Shown here piece by piece: positions 8,498 through 16,433 of a stretch of 64,000 bases of DNA. The DNA is taken from NCBI RefSeq assembly GCF_019457515.1, contig NZ_CP080421.1:2666001-2730000 (forward strand), in the 5' to 3' direction. The notes beneath the pieces were generated by a model, which saw nothing but the letters and a program-made list of their open reading frames with translations, was not told where the DNA came from and did no database searches. Made by a program: the position numbers and the translations under genes. The stretch comes from Shewanella mesophila (GTDB lineage Bacteria; Pseudomonadota; Gammaproteobacteria; Enterobacterales; Shewanellaceae). Each line of letters begins with the position of its first letter. The stretch's first letter is position 1.

Positions 8498-9747
8498 AGT
8501 GTGAGCCCAAATCTATTAGTGACATCGAGTGCACTACGCACCCCATCCTCATGGAAACCGTTGTACCAATAGGCGCCAACAAAGTGAGTACCTCTTTGAC
8601 CACAGATTAATGAGCGCTGTTTCTGTGCTGCGACACTGTCATCGTTAAGCACTGGATGGTGGTAGACAAAGCGACGTAACACTTTATCAGGGTCGATCTC
8701 ATCACTTTGATTTAAGGTGACGCAGAAGGTCGTATCACTTTTTATCCCTTGGAGGATATTCATGTTGTAGGTGACGCAAGCGGGACGACTAAAATTGTCA
8801 TCCAACATATAATTCCAGCTTGCCCACGCCAGAGGACGTTTAGGCAATAAGCTAATATCTGTGTGCAGCACCACCTCATTGCGGCTGTATGGAATACCGT
8901 CTAATACCGTTTTTTCATTCTCAGTTGCATCACCCAGAAGCGCTAGCGCCTGATCAGAATGGCAAGCGAAGATCACCTCATCAAACACCAACCCATCACC
9001 ATTGGCTAGCTTAACAACAACGCCATCGTCACCACGAGTAACCGAGTCTATGTCAGACTCAGTCAATACGGGTTTTGAAAGCTGTGACAAAATAGCATCG
9101 ACATACACCCTTGAGCCACCAGGAACGACCTGCCATTGAGGGCGGTCGCTAATATTGAGCAAACCATGGTGATAAAAGAACTGGATAAAAAACTTAAGTT
9201 CAAACTGACGCATTTCGGCAAGACTCGTCGACCAAATAGCGGCGCCCATGGGAAGAATATAGTGCTGACAGAAAAAGTCAGAGAACCCATGTTGTTCTAA
9301 GAAATCACCAAGTTTATGACCTGCTGTTATATTTTTCTCGTGAAATGCTTGTTTACATAACTTATTAAACTTAAGGATCTGCTGGATCAACGCCCAAAAC
9401 TGCGGACGAAAAATATTTCTACGCTGAGCGAAGAGTGAATTCAACCCATGACCATTATATTCAAAACCCGTTTGTCGGTTATGGACACTAAAGCTCATCT
9501 CCGTCGGTTGCCCAACAATCCCCAGCATATCCAGTAGGCGATTAAAATGAGGGTAAGTTCTATCGTTAAATACAATAAAACCAGTATCAATGGCATAGGT
9601 TTGGTTTTGATGAGTAATGTCGACTGTTGCAGTATGGCCACCGACATAGCTATTTTTCTCAAACACGGTAACATCATACTGCTTGTCTAGAAGATAAGCG
9701 CAGGTTAATCCAGAAATACCCGACCCAATTACAGCTATCCGTCTCAT
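8494..9747 (-). CDS. FAD-dependent oxidoreductase (amine oxidase/desaturase-like)
   Basis: 417 residues from the ATG at 9747, which has AAGGATG upstream; the open frame runs on to 9807 but would overlap the SDR gene. The N-terminus is a classic FAD-binding Rossmann motif, IAVIGSGISGLTCAYLL, followed by VFEKNSYVGGHTATV. The family (COG2907-like) is related to amine oxidases and phytoene desaturases. Here it is likely to act on a fatty acyl chain together with the CFA-like enzyme and DUF1365, an inference from gene order only. The SDR stop lies just two bases upstream and the DUF1365 start overlaps its stop. Confidence 0.88.
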   Translation of the reverse strand: MRRIAVIGSGISGLTCAYLLDKQYDVTVFEKNSYVGGHTATVDITHQNQTYAIDTGFIVFNDRTYPHFNRLLDMLGIVGQPTEMSFSVHNRQTGFEYNGHGLNSLFAQRRNIFRPQFWALIQQILKFNKLCKQAFHEKNITAGHKLGDFLEQHGFSDFFCQHYILPMGAAIWSTSLAEMRQFELKFFIQFFYHHGLLNISDRPQWQVVPGGSRVYVDAILSQLSKPVLTESDIDSVTRGDDGVVVKLANGDGLVFDEVIFACHSDQALALLGDATENEKTVLDGIPYSRNEVVLHTDISLLPKRPLAWASWNYMLDDNFSRPACVTYNMNILQGIKSDTTFCVTLNQSDEIDPDKVLRRFVYHHPVLNDDSVAAQKQRSLICGQRGTHFVGAYWYNGFHEDGVRSALDVTNRFGLTL

Positions 9748-9749
9748 GC

Positions 9750-10478
9750 CTAATTCATCCTTATCGCTAAGCGACGCCACAAGGAAAATGGCAGCCAACT
9801 TAAACATTTCATCAAAAATATAAAGACCCCTGGAAAGCTAATATCGCGCTTTCCCTTAGCGATCCCTTGAATAATCTTCTGCGCCGCTTGCTCTGATGAG
9901 ACGATCATCGGCATGGCAAAGGTATTGCGTGACGTTAACTGTGTATCGACAAAACCGGGATGTACACAAGTTACCGCTATACCATCCTTAGTCAGATCGA
10001 TTGATAGCGTCTGGGCTAAATAGCTCAACGCCGCTTTTGAAGCGCCATAGGCTTCCGCTCTTGGTAACGCTAATAACTGGGCGCTAGAGCTAATCAGCAC
10101 TAAACGACCACCGCTCCGCAGCGATTTAAGCCAGACATCAAGAGCATAACCTATTGAAATTAAATTAATATTGATCACTCTTTCGAAGAGCTTCCCATCA
10201 AAATTAATGGGATCATCTATATATTCGCAATCCCCAGCATTCAAAATAAGCAGATCGAGTTTCCCTATGCCGTTGGGGAGTGGTGGGTAGGAATCAAACT
10301 GAGTTAAGTCGAAACATAAGGTTGAAATATTGAGGTGCAATTGAGTTAACTCATCGAGCTTTTGCTGGCTACGTCCACAGGCAATAACCTTGTGGCCCGC
10401 TTTTGCGTATGAGAGTGCGAGCGCTTTACCTATGCCCGATGTGGCACCGGTGATCATAATACTCATTTTATTATCCAT
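9750..10478 (-). CDS. Short-chain dehydrogenase/reductase
   Basis: 242 residues from the ATG at 10478; a GTG directly upstream also fits. It has the SDR cofactor motif TGATSGIGKAL near the N-terminus, NAGD in beta-4, and the catalytic Ser with the YGASK motif (Tyr and Lys), so it should be an active NAD(P)H-dependent oxidoreductase. Substrate unknown. It is translationally coupled to the SnoaL-like gene by a TGATG junction and followed at two bases by the FAD oxidoreductase, which places it in the sigma/ChrR operon. A C-terminal hydrophobic stretch (FPGVFIFLMKCLSWLPFSLW) suggests membrane contact. Confidence 0.88.
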   Translation of the reverse strand: MDNKMSIMITGATSGIGKALALSYAKAGHKVIACGRSQQKLDELTQLHLNISTLCFDLTQFDSYPPLPNGIGKLDLLILNAGDCEYIDDPINFDGKLFERVININLISIGYALDVWLKSLRSGGRLVLISSSAQLLALPRAEAYGASKAALSYLAQTLSIDLTKDGIAVTCVHPGFVDTQLTSRNTFAMPMIVSSEQAAQKIIQGIAKGKRDISFPGVFIFLMKCLSWLPFSLWRRLAIRMN

Positions 10479-10909
10479 CACTTGGCCGCTCGGCGTTTAA
10501 TTGCGCTCACTATGCCACCCAGCAGAGGGATGTGTTCATAAAGCATAGCGCCAACATCAAGGTAGTCTCTGTGATAAACCACCTTATTGTCCTTGGAATG
10601 TAAGCGAGAATGGCCCTGCACTGAGATAGGCGCTGCGCCGTTTAGCCGCTTGTGGCAAAATGTCATGGTCCAATAAACCGCGGCTTCCCGTTCGCCTTCT
10701 AACACATGTTCAATCACAAAGTCGCAGCTGAGAAGTTGCTGATACAGGTGAGTAAAATAATCAAGCAGCGCCGTCAGTCCATGGACTCTGTGTATGGGAT
10801 CGACAAACTCAATATCTGGATGGTATATCTTCTCCAGCGACATCAAATTGTCAGTCGATAACTCACTGTATACGGCGATAAAATTTTGTAACCACAACGC
10901 CTGCGCCAT
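10478..10909 (-). CDS. SnoaL-like / NTF2-fold protein
   Basis: 143 residues. The pattern NLMSLEKIYHPDIEFVDPIHRVHGL and the later WTMTFCHKRLNGAAPISVQG fit the SnoaL-like NTF2 cone fold, seen in polyketide cyclases, isomerases and small ligand-binding proteins. Function here is unknown. It lies 12 bp downstream of the photolyase gene and overlaps the SDR start, so it belongs to the same operon. A binding or isomerase role for a lipid or pigment intermediate is possible. Confidence 0.75.
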   Translation of the reverse strand: MAQALWLQNFIAVYSELSTDNLMSLEKIYHPDIEFVDPIHRVHGLTALLDYFTHLYQQLLSCDFVIEHVLEGEREAAVYWTMTFCHKRLNGAAPISVQGHSRLHSKDNKVVYHRDYLDVGAMLYEHIPLLGGIVSAIKRRAAK

Positions 10910-10921
10910 AATAGATAAATC

Positions 10922-12343
10922 CTAATAAGATTGGTAAAAATCTAACGCCCTCAACCGTGCAGCCTTATGGTCAACTATCGGCTTACAGTAATCAGTTTCA
11001 ATCCCATGTTTGTTAAAATAATCATGGGGAAAATGAATCTGTTTATCGGGCACGTTTTCAAGCTCTGGTAAATACTTACGAATGAAAACGCCTTGTGGAT
11101 CAAATTTTTGGCTCTGAGTTATCGGATTAAATATTCGAAAATAGGGTTGCGCATCACATCCTGTACTCGCAGCCCATTGCCAACCACCATTATTGGCACT
11201 GAAATCACCATCAATAAGGTGCTGCATAAAGAAACGCTCCCCCTTGCGCCAATCAACAAGCAGATGTTTAGTCAAAAAGCTGGCCACAATCATACGTAAT
11301 CGATTGTGCATCCAGCCTGTGTGCAGCAGCTGTTTCATCGCAGCATCGACGATAGGATAACCGGTTCGACCTTCACACCATGCTGTAAAGTCTTTATCAC
11401 TGCCCCGCCACTGCGCCAATTGATACTTAACCTGAAAGCTCTCGCCTTTGATTAAATTGGGGGAGTGAAATAGCAAATGCTTATAAAAGTCTCGCCAAAT
11501 CAGCTCATTTAGCCAAGAAAATGCCCCGTGCGCCTGATCATAAATCACCTCGGGCTGAGCCTGGATCAGTTGAACGGCAAGCCAGCGGGGACTTATCGCC
11601 CCTATCGCCAAATAGGGAGACAAACCTGATGTGCCCTTGATACTCGGAATATCGCGAGTATTCGCATAATCAAGTAACTTCTGTTGCCAAAATCTGGGGA
11701 TAACAAGCTCCATGACTCGATCACTTTGAGGCCATACAGATGAGTCCACTAAGGGATAATCGAAAAGGATATCATTGCTTTGGCCAACCTTTTGACCTGG
11801 CTCTAAACGCTCTGCATTATTGTGGTCAATGACAACAGCAGGCGTAGGAACACATGCAATGCCAACCTCCTGAACCCGTTTTAGCCACGCTTTTTTAAAA
11901 GGGGTAAAAACCTTGAACATGGTCCCCTGCTGATTAAGCACAGTGCCTGGCGGTAGAATCGTATCGCACTGAAATAGTTTCAGCTCGATGCCACGACGAG
12001 CAATATGATTGTCACGCTCAACTTCATCAAGCTCAGGTTCTGCATTGGCAAAAACGGTATTGATGTTGTGCTCTTGACAAAAACGAAGCAAAACCTGCTG
12101 CTGATCGATAAAATCTGTCGCCTGTAGATGAACAGACTCGATACCTAAGGCATCGAGTTGTTTGGCCAATAATACTAAGTGTCTTCTGAGCAAATCCGCC
12201 TTAATGGGCGCTAAATCATGTTGTTGCCACTGCGATGGAGTGGAGATGAAAACAGCGGTTTTAACGCCTTGGGCAATAGCCTCCACCAAGGCGGGATTAT
12301 CATGGACTCTTACATCACGACGGATCCAATAAATACAACTCAA
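10922..12343 (-). CDS. phrB: Deoxyribodipyrimidine photolyase (class I)
   Basis: 473 residues, the usual size for the CPD photolyase/cryptochrome family. The N-terminal antenna-binding domain starts IYWIRRDVRVHDNPAL; the C-terminal FAD domain carries GTSGLSPYLAIGAISPR, the ELIWRDFYKH helix, WCEGRTGYPIVDAAMKQL and the tryptophan-rich NNGGWQWAASTGCDAQPYFR. It repairs UV-made cyclobutane dimers using blue light. The start is a TTG whose last two bases overlap the stop of the upstream gene (TTGA), with GAGG eight bases before it: translational coupling. Its place in a ChrR-controlled operon matches light-induced regulation. Confidence 0.95.
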   Translation of the reverse strand: MSCIYWIRRDVRVHDNPALVEAIAQGVKTAVFISTPSQWQQHDLAPIKADLLRRHLVLLAKQLDALGIESVHLQATDFIDQQQVLLRFCQEHNINTVFANAEPELDEVERDNHIARRGIELKLFQCDTILPPGTVLNQQGTMFKVFTPFKKAWLKRVQEVGIACVPTPAVVIDHNNAERLEPGQKVGQSNDILFDYPLVDSSVWPQSDRVMELVIPRFWQQKLLDYANTRDIPSIKGTSGLSPYLAIGAISPRWLAVQLIQAQPEVIYDQAHGAFSWLNELIWRDFYKHLLFHSPNLIKGESFQVKYQLAQWRGSDKDFTAWCEGRTGYPIVDAAMKQLLHTGWMHNRLRMIVASFLTKHLLVDWRKGERFFMQHLIDGDFSANNGGWQWAASTGCDAQPYFRIFNPITQSQKFDPQGVFIRKYLPELENVPDKQIHFPHDYFNKHGIETDYCKPIVDHKAARLRALDFYQSY

Positions 12344-13287
12344 TATCCGTACCTCAGCCTTAACTCTTTGGGATGGGGATTAAGGTACACTTGATCCTCT
12401 AAATAGGCATTTGGGTATTCAATCAAGTAATGCTTAATCAGGGTCAAAGGCACTAAAAGTGGCGATAAGCCTTGATGATAAGCGGCAATTTCATCGGTCA
12501 ATTCTTTACGTTTGGCTTCATCAAGTTGACGCTTAAAGTAGCCTTGAAGATGTTGCAAGGTATTGGTATGACTGCGTCGAGACGCTTTATTTTTCAGCGC
12601 TTCCATCAAACCACTAATGTATTGTTCGGCCATCTCCTCTAAGGGCATATCGGCTCTGGCCAATAATTTCCCCAACGCACGGTAACTCTCAATATGATGG
12701 CTCATCACCAAATACTTGTGCGTGCTGTGGAAAGTGATCAACTTATGTTTAGTGATGCCTGCGGCCGTAAGATCTAACCATTTTTGATAAGTAAAAATTC
12801 GCGTAATAAAATTCTCACGAATAACGGGATCATTTAAGCGACCATTTTCTTCACAAGGTAAGAGTGGATTTCCTTTCATAACTTGTTCGGCAAAAACACC
12901 AATTCCTGTCGATTCAGACCCCTTGCCATGGTGATGGTACACCTTGACGCGTTCCATACCGCAACTTGGGCTCTTGGCGCAAAATACAAATCCCGATAGC
13001 TCACCATATTTCTTTGCCGCTTGTTCGCCAAAATCTTTCAGCTTAGCGGTGACATCCCCAGTTCCATCGGGTCGAGAAACGGTGATGATATTGTCACGAA
13101 TGATCTGTCTTATCGTTGGACGAGGCACGGGTAAACCTATCGCCATTTCCGGGCAGACAGGTTTAAACTCTGCGAAATCACTCAATTGATCCACACAAAA
13201 ATTCGACTTTTTATGACCTCTATCATAGCGAACGTGTTCGCCCATGACACAAGCGCTGATGCCAATCTTAAGTTTTTTATTCATCAT
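12340..13287 (-). CDS. DUF523 (TudS-like) plus DUF1722 (YbgA-like) fusion protein
   Basis: 315 residues from the ATG at 13287. The N-terminal half is a DUF523 domain with three conserved cysteines (SACVMG, VCPEM, SPSCGM), the pattern that binds a [4Fe-4S] cluster in TudS thiouracil desulfidase. The C-terminal half is DUF1722, as in E. coli YbgA, which lies next to phr in E. coli as well. Removal of sulfur from thiolated pyrimidines is known for TudS; that this protein does it is an inference. The gene lies 50 bp below chrR and overlaps the photolyase start. Confidence 0.85.
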   Translation of the reverse strand: MMNKKLKIGISACVMGEHVRYDRGHKKSNFCVDQLSDFAEFKPVCPEMAIGLPVPRPTIRQIIRDNIITVSRPDGTGDVTAKLKDFGEQAAKKYGELSGFVFCAKSPSCGMERVKVYHHHGKGSESTGIGVFAEQVMKGNPLLPCEENGRLNDPVIRENFITRIFTYQKWLDLTAAGITKHKLITFHSTHKYLVMSHHIESYRALGKLLARADMPLEEMAEQYISGLMEALKNKASRRSHTNTLQHLQGYFKRQLDEAKRKELTDEIAAYHQGLSPLLVPLTLIKHYLIEYPNAYLEDQVYLNPHPKELRLRYGY

Positions 13288-13337
13288 CTGCCCCAACTTA
13301 ATACTCTCAGTAGATAAAGACTATCAATCGCCAAATA

Positions 13338-14081
13338 CTAGTAGATAAAACGGCCAATTGGATTTAATAGCTGACTCATACCTTGGGTAAAATGAATGGC
13401 ATCACTCGATACTGTCAGACAAACACAGCCCTCTTTCGTTACTGGCTGATGGGTATGATCGCCATCGAGCCACATAAAGTCACCCTCGCGATATGACCCC
13501 ATTTCATCTTCAAAGCTGCCTCGCAATATTAAGGTGATCTCAAACCCTTTGTGGGTATGGCACGGCACGCTGCCGCCCTTGTCGATATGAAGTAGACTGG
13601 CTCTGAGTTCCTGATCTTCTAGCGCTAAACGAGCGCGAGACAGTTTACCCAGTCCCTGCCATTCTCTCAGCGCTATCGATTTAATCGCTCGTGGCAACTT
13701 GATCCGCGTACCTGAGATCTCAATTTCGTTAACGGTTTGAGCTAACGCCGAATTAATCAGGGCTGACTGCTCAGTAATAGATTCAATCATGTTTGCAGCA
13801 TCGCTGCCGGTGATATCACTAACAGTGGCGGCATCAAAATCAAACGCCTTAAAAAACTCATCGTCTTCTATCGGAGTATCGCTTTGCAGTCCAGAAAGTG
13901 CTTCACCCATGACGGTGTCATCGAAGGCTTGCGCCGCAGCCTGTTCTGTAAGCAATTGAACTGCTGCACGACACTCGTCACACAGCTCAACATGGCTCGC
14001 GACGATCACGGCTACCGATACAGGAAGTTCGCCTGCAACAAAATGCCTTAATACACTTGATGTTGGATGATGTTTAATCAT
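13338..14081 (-). CDS. chrR: ChrR-type zinc anti-sigma factor with cupin domain
   Basis: 247 residues. The N-terminal anti-sigma domain has the zinc site of the ZAS family: His5, His30, Cys34 and Cys37 (HVELCDEC), each one residue off the known R. sphaeroides ChrR ligands. The C-terminal cupin keeps its metal ligands (PCHTHKGFE and a later HTH). ChrR holds the ECF sigma factor inactive until singlet oxygen or organic peroxide triggers its loss. It overlaps the sigma gene by 8 bp, the normal arrangement for such a pair. Confidence 0.92.
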   Translation of the reverse strand: MIKHHPTSSVLRHFVAGELPVSVAVIVASHVELCDECRAAVQLLTEQAAAQAFDDTVMGEALSGLQSDTPIEDDEFFKAFDFDAATVSDITGSDAANMIESITEQSALINSALAQTVNEIEISGTRIKLPRAIKSIALREWQGLGKLSRARLALEDQELRASLLHIDKGGSVPCHTHKGFEITLILRGSFEDEMGSYREGDFMWLDGDHTHQPVTKEGCVCLTVSSDAIHFTQGMSQLLNPIGRFIY

Positions 14082-14712
14082 GATAGTCTTCCCCCATTTG
14101 CAACTTAAGCTTGCTCAGCGCTAATCTTAATCTCGATTTTATTGTGCCTATCGGCACACCTAACTGCTGAGCCAGTTGCTCTTGCGAAAGCTCTTGATAA
14201 TAAACTCCTTTGACTACCGCCTGCTGCGCTTCTGGCAGAGTATTTACATAAACTAGCATCTGTTTTTCCATCAGATGATCGCCAAAGTTATCTTCTTCAC
14301 CTTGCAATTCATCTTGAGCCATATCGATAGGCCAGATGTCATCACCAAGATTTTGTTCATTTTTGGCTTTTATTCGGCGAAGAATATCGAAAGAGGCGTT
14401 GCGCATCACCGTATAGACCCAAGTCGTTGCAGCGCCCTTATCTATGTTATACAGATGGGACTTACGCCAAACATTGGTCATAGTTTCTTGTACTAACTCG
14501 TTGGCTTGAGCATCGCTTCCTAACTGCTTAATACCAAAACGTTTAATTTTAGGCGCAAAAAACTCAAACAGCGCAGTAAACGCCTGCTTGTCTCTCTGCT
14601 CTGCAACCAACGTCAGCCAATGAGACAACTCGGCTGGCACCTGAGTCTTGATATTATTGGCAATAATCTTGCTCTCCCTCTTTGGGTAGCTTTTGCTCAC
14701 TATTTGCTGCAT
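14074..14712 (-). CDS. rpoE: ECF sigma factor, ChrR-partner (ECF11/RpoE-like) type
   Basis: 212 residues with region 2 (FAPKIKRFGIKQLGSDAQANELVQ, and VWRKSHLYN followed by TWVYTVMRNASFDILRR) and region 4 (YYQELSQEQLAQQLGVPIGTIKSRLRLAL helix-turn-helix). Its partner downstream is ChrR. This is the group that drives photo-oxidative stress genes; it is distinct from the RseA-controlled envelope-stress sigma-E, so the symbol is used in the Rhodobacter sense. The ATG at 14712 is the start. A matching promoter upstream points to autoregulation. Confidence 0.92.
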   Translation of the reverse strand: MQQIVSKSYPKRESKIIANNIKTQVPAELSHWLTLVAEQRDKQAFTALFEFFAPKIKRFGIKQLGSDAQANELVQETMTNVWRKSHLYNIDKGAATTWVYTVMRNASFDILRRIKAKNEQNLGDDIWPIDMAQDELQGEEDNFGDHLMEKQMLVYVNTLPEAQQAVVKGVYYQELSQEQLAQQLGVPIGTIKSRLRLALSKLKLQMGEDYHD

Positions 14713-14745
14713 CTCAAACCAACCATTGCTGAAGTATAGAAACCA

Positions 14746-14772
14746 TTACGCAAGTCAGAAGCAAAAGGATCA
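14746..14772 (-). promoter_or_regulatory. ECF11-type promoter for the sigma/chrR operon
   Basis: Minus strand: TGATCC (14767-14772), 16 bp, then CGTAA (14746-14750). This fits the TGATC(C)-N16/17-CGTA form known for R. sphaeroides sigma-E and its ECF11 relatives. It ends 33 bp before the sigma factor ATG, so the operon is likely autoactivated. Confidence 0.75.
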
Positions 14773-15396
14773 ATTTATATTTTCGTTGCCAAAAATAAAT
14801 GTATGGAGAAACACCTTAAGCGAATCAAACATCGAAGGCTCGATGAACTTCTCCTTTTCATTCAAAGATAAAGGTAATATTTCTAAAAGGCGAGCACAGA
14901 CCCAATCAAGATTTTCAAATTTTGGATTTGGGTAAAGATTTGCCAAAGCGGCATTTTTCTCAAACAGTTTTTCCAACAAACGTCCCATGTCAGATAAACC
15001 AGGCTCAACGGTAGCAACTGACCAGAACGGTCGATAATGACTATCGGCCAAGAGTAATCTATCGTCTCGATAACGCATGGTTTGAAGGTCAACTAAATTG
15101 AGCCCCTTAACATCAACCACTAAAATCCCACCTTCATCAGAATGGAAGTCGATAATTTCGACTCTAGTTCCCCATTTAGGCACATTGAACGCTAGGTTGC
15201 TATCATAACGAGCAATGACAAAACCACCGCGCTCGCCAGCCTCGACAACCATAGAAAGATAACGCGCCTCAAAGATACGTAATCGCTGAATACCATCGGG
15301 TAAAATAAATAACGGCAAAGGAAATACCGCCATTTCACGGGCAGCTTCGTGTGCTTGTATCTCATGCGTAGGCTTGTCTATATCCTGTTCTATCAC
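14770..15396 (-). CDS. LON substrate-binding domain protein
   Basis: The conserved part begins MAVFPLPLFILPDGIQRLRI and continues as the N-terminal (substrate-binding) domain of Lon, without ATPase or protease domains; about 187 to 208 residues. The start is uncertain: a GTG at 15396 has a weak AAGAGA before it, an ATG at 15333 begins the conserved block but has no SD, and a TTG at 15435 is also possible. Such stand-alone domains are common in gammaproteobacteria and their role is unknown. The 3' end overlaps the upstream half of the sigma-factor promoter, so transcription of the two may interact. Confidence 0.8.
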   Translation of the reverse strand: MIEQDIDKPTHEIQAHEAAREMAVFPLPLFILPDGIQRLRIFEARYLSMVVEAGERGGFVIARYDSNLAFNVPKWGTRVEIIDFHSDEGGILVVDVKGLNLVDLQTMRYRDDRLLLADSHYRPFWSVATVEPGLSDMGRLLEKLFEKNAALANLYPNPKFENLDWVCARLLEILPLSLNEKEKFIEPSMFDSLKVFLHTFIFGNENIN

Positions 15397-15492
15397 GGTA
15401 TTTCTCTTGTTGAAGCAATACCAGCTATACGTCAAGCAACCGTAATGGGATCACCAAAAGCACGTTAAAAACCTAAGCTGAAAAATAAAAAA

Positions 15493-15511
15493 AGCGACCT
15501 TGATGGTCGCT
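15493..15511 (-). terminator. Rho-independent terminator after the M23 gene
   Basis: AGCGACC / GGTCGCT stem of 7 bp with a 5-nt loop; read on the minus strand it is followed by a long T run (the A-rich 15481-15492). It sits 20 bp after the M23 stop codon. Confidence 0.85.
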
Positions 15512-15532
15512 TAAAAAGACGGAGCAATCGCG

Positions 15533-16369
15533 TTATTTATCTAACACACTCGCCATTGAAGGGACGATAGTGACAGGGTCGAGTCGCATCTGATACCAGT
15601 TAACACGCCAATCTAAATGGGGGCCAGTCACCCTACCTGTGGCACCGACTTCGGCAATGGGTTGACCTTGCTTGATCTCATCACCTTGTTTGACATACAG
15701 CTTACTTAAGTGCAAAAAGCTCGAACTCACCCCGTAACCATGATCGAGAATAATTGTCCCGCCAGAGTAAAACATATCAGGCACCGAGAGACTGATCACC
15801 CCATCTGCGGGCGCCACAACAACTGTGCCCGTTTTAGCGGCGACATCGACGCCATAATGCGGGTTACCTGGCTTGCCATTATAAACACGTTGACTACCGT
15901 AAACCCCAGAGATACGTCCCGTTAATGGCCAGATAAACTCTTGGGTAAATGCTTCACTTGTTGTAAATTGACTTCTTGCCGCCTTAACTTGTTTGCTGTC
16001 TTTGGCCGCTCTGACTTGCGCCTTGGGATCGGGTTTCATGATCTTCTTTGCGATCCCAGTGAGTTTGTCGATTTTGTACTCTTTTGCGTTAATCGTCAGC
16101 GGTTTAATTTGGGTCAGTCCATCGGGATAGACCAACTTTAACTCTTGGTTAAGCGCACCATCGCGTTCAAAACCAAAAGCAAAATGACCTTGTGGAGTCA
16201 CTTTTATCGCGTCTCCGTTAAGGTAAACTTCCGTTCCTGGCGTCGTATGGGCACGAATTAATGCGCCCTGCTCCATCTTGCCCTGCAAGGTCACTTGTGC
16301 AACTGCAGTTCCACTTACGCCTATAGCACCCATAGAGAGTGCGCTAACTAATACAGCAAAATAGTTCAA
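15533..16369 (-). CDS. M23 family metallopeptidase (LytM-like)
   Basis: 278 residues with a signal peptide (VLVSALSMGAIGVSGTAVAQ). The C-terminal half is a LytM/M23 domain: HYGVDVAAKTGTVV and later SSFLHLSKL and GPHLDWRV keep the zinc-binding His and Asp (HxxxD and HxH-like) pattern, so it should be an active periplasmic endopeptidase cutting peptidoglycan crossbridges. The N-terminal half is a beta-rich domain of the kind found before M23 domains in Shewanella. The start is a TTG with GGAG six bases upstream. A terminator follows it directly, so it is probably monocistronic. Confidence 0.9.
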   Translation of the reverse strand: MNYFAVLVSALSMGAIGVSGTAVAQVTLQGKMEQGALIRAHTTPGTEVYLNGDAIKVTPQGHFAFGFERDGALNQELKLVYPDGLTQIKPLTINAKEYKIDKLTGIAKKIMKPDPKAQVRAAKDSKQVKAARSQFTTSEAFTQEFIWPLTGRISGVYGSQRVYNGKPGNPHYGVDVAAKTGTVVVAPADGVISLSVPDMFYSGGTIILDHGYGVSSSFLHLSKLYVKQGDEIKQGQPIAEVGATGRVTGPHLDWRVNWYQMRLDPVTIVPSMASVLDK

Positions 16370-16433
16370 AACAACTCCAACATGATTTTATGTTTAATGG
16401 TTCATTAAGCCACTTAGCTTGACTATTCAGGCG

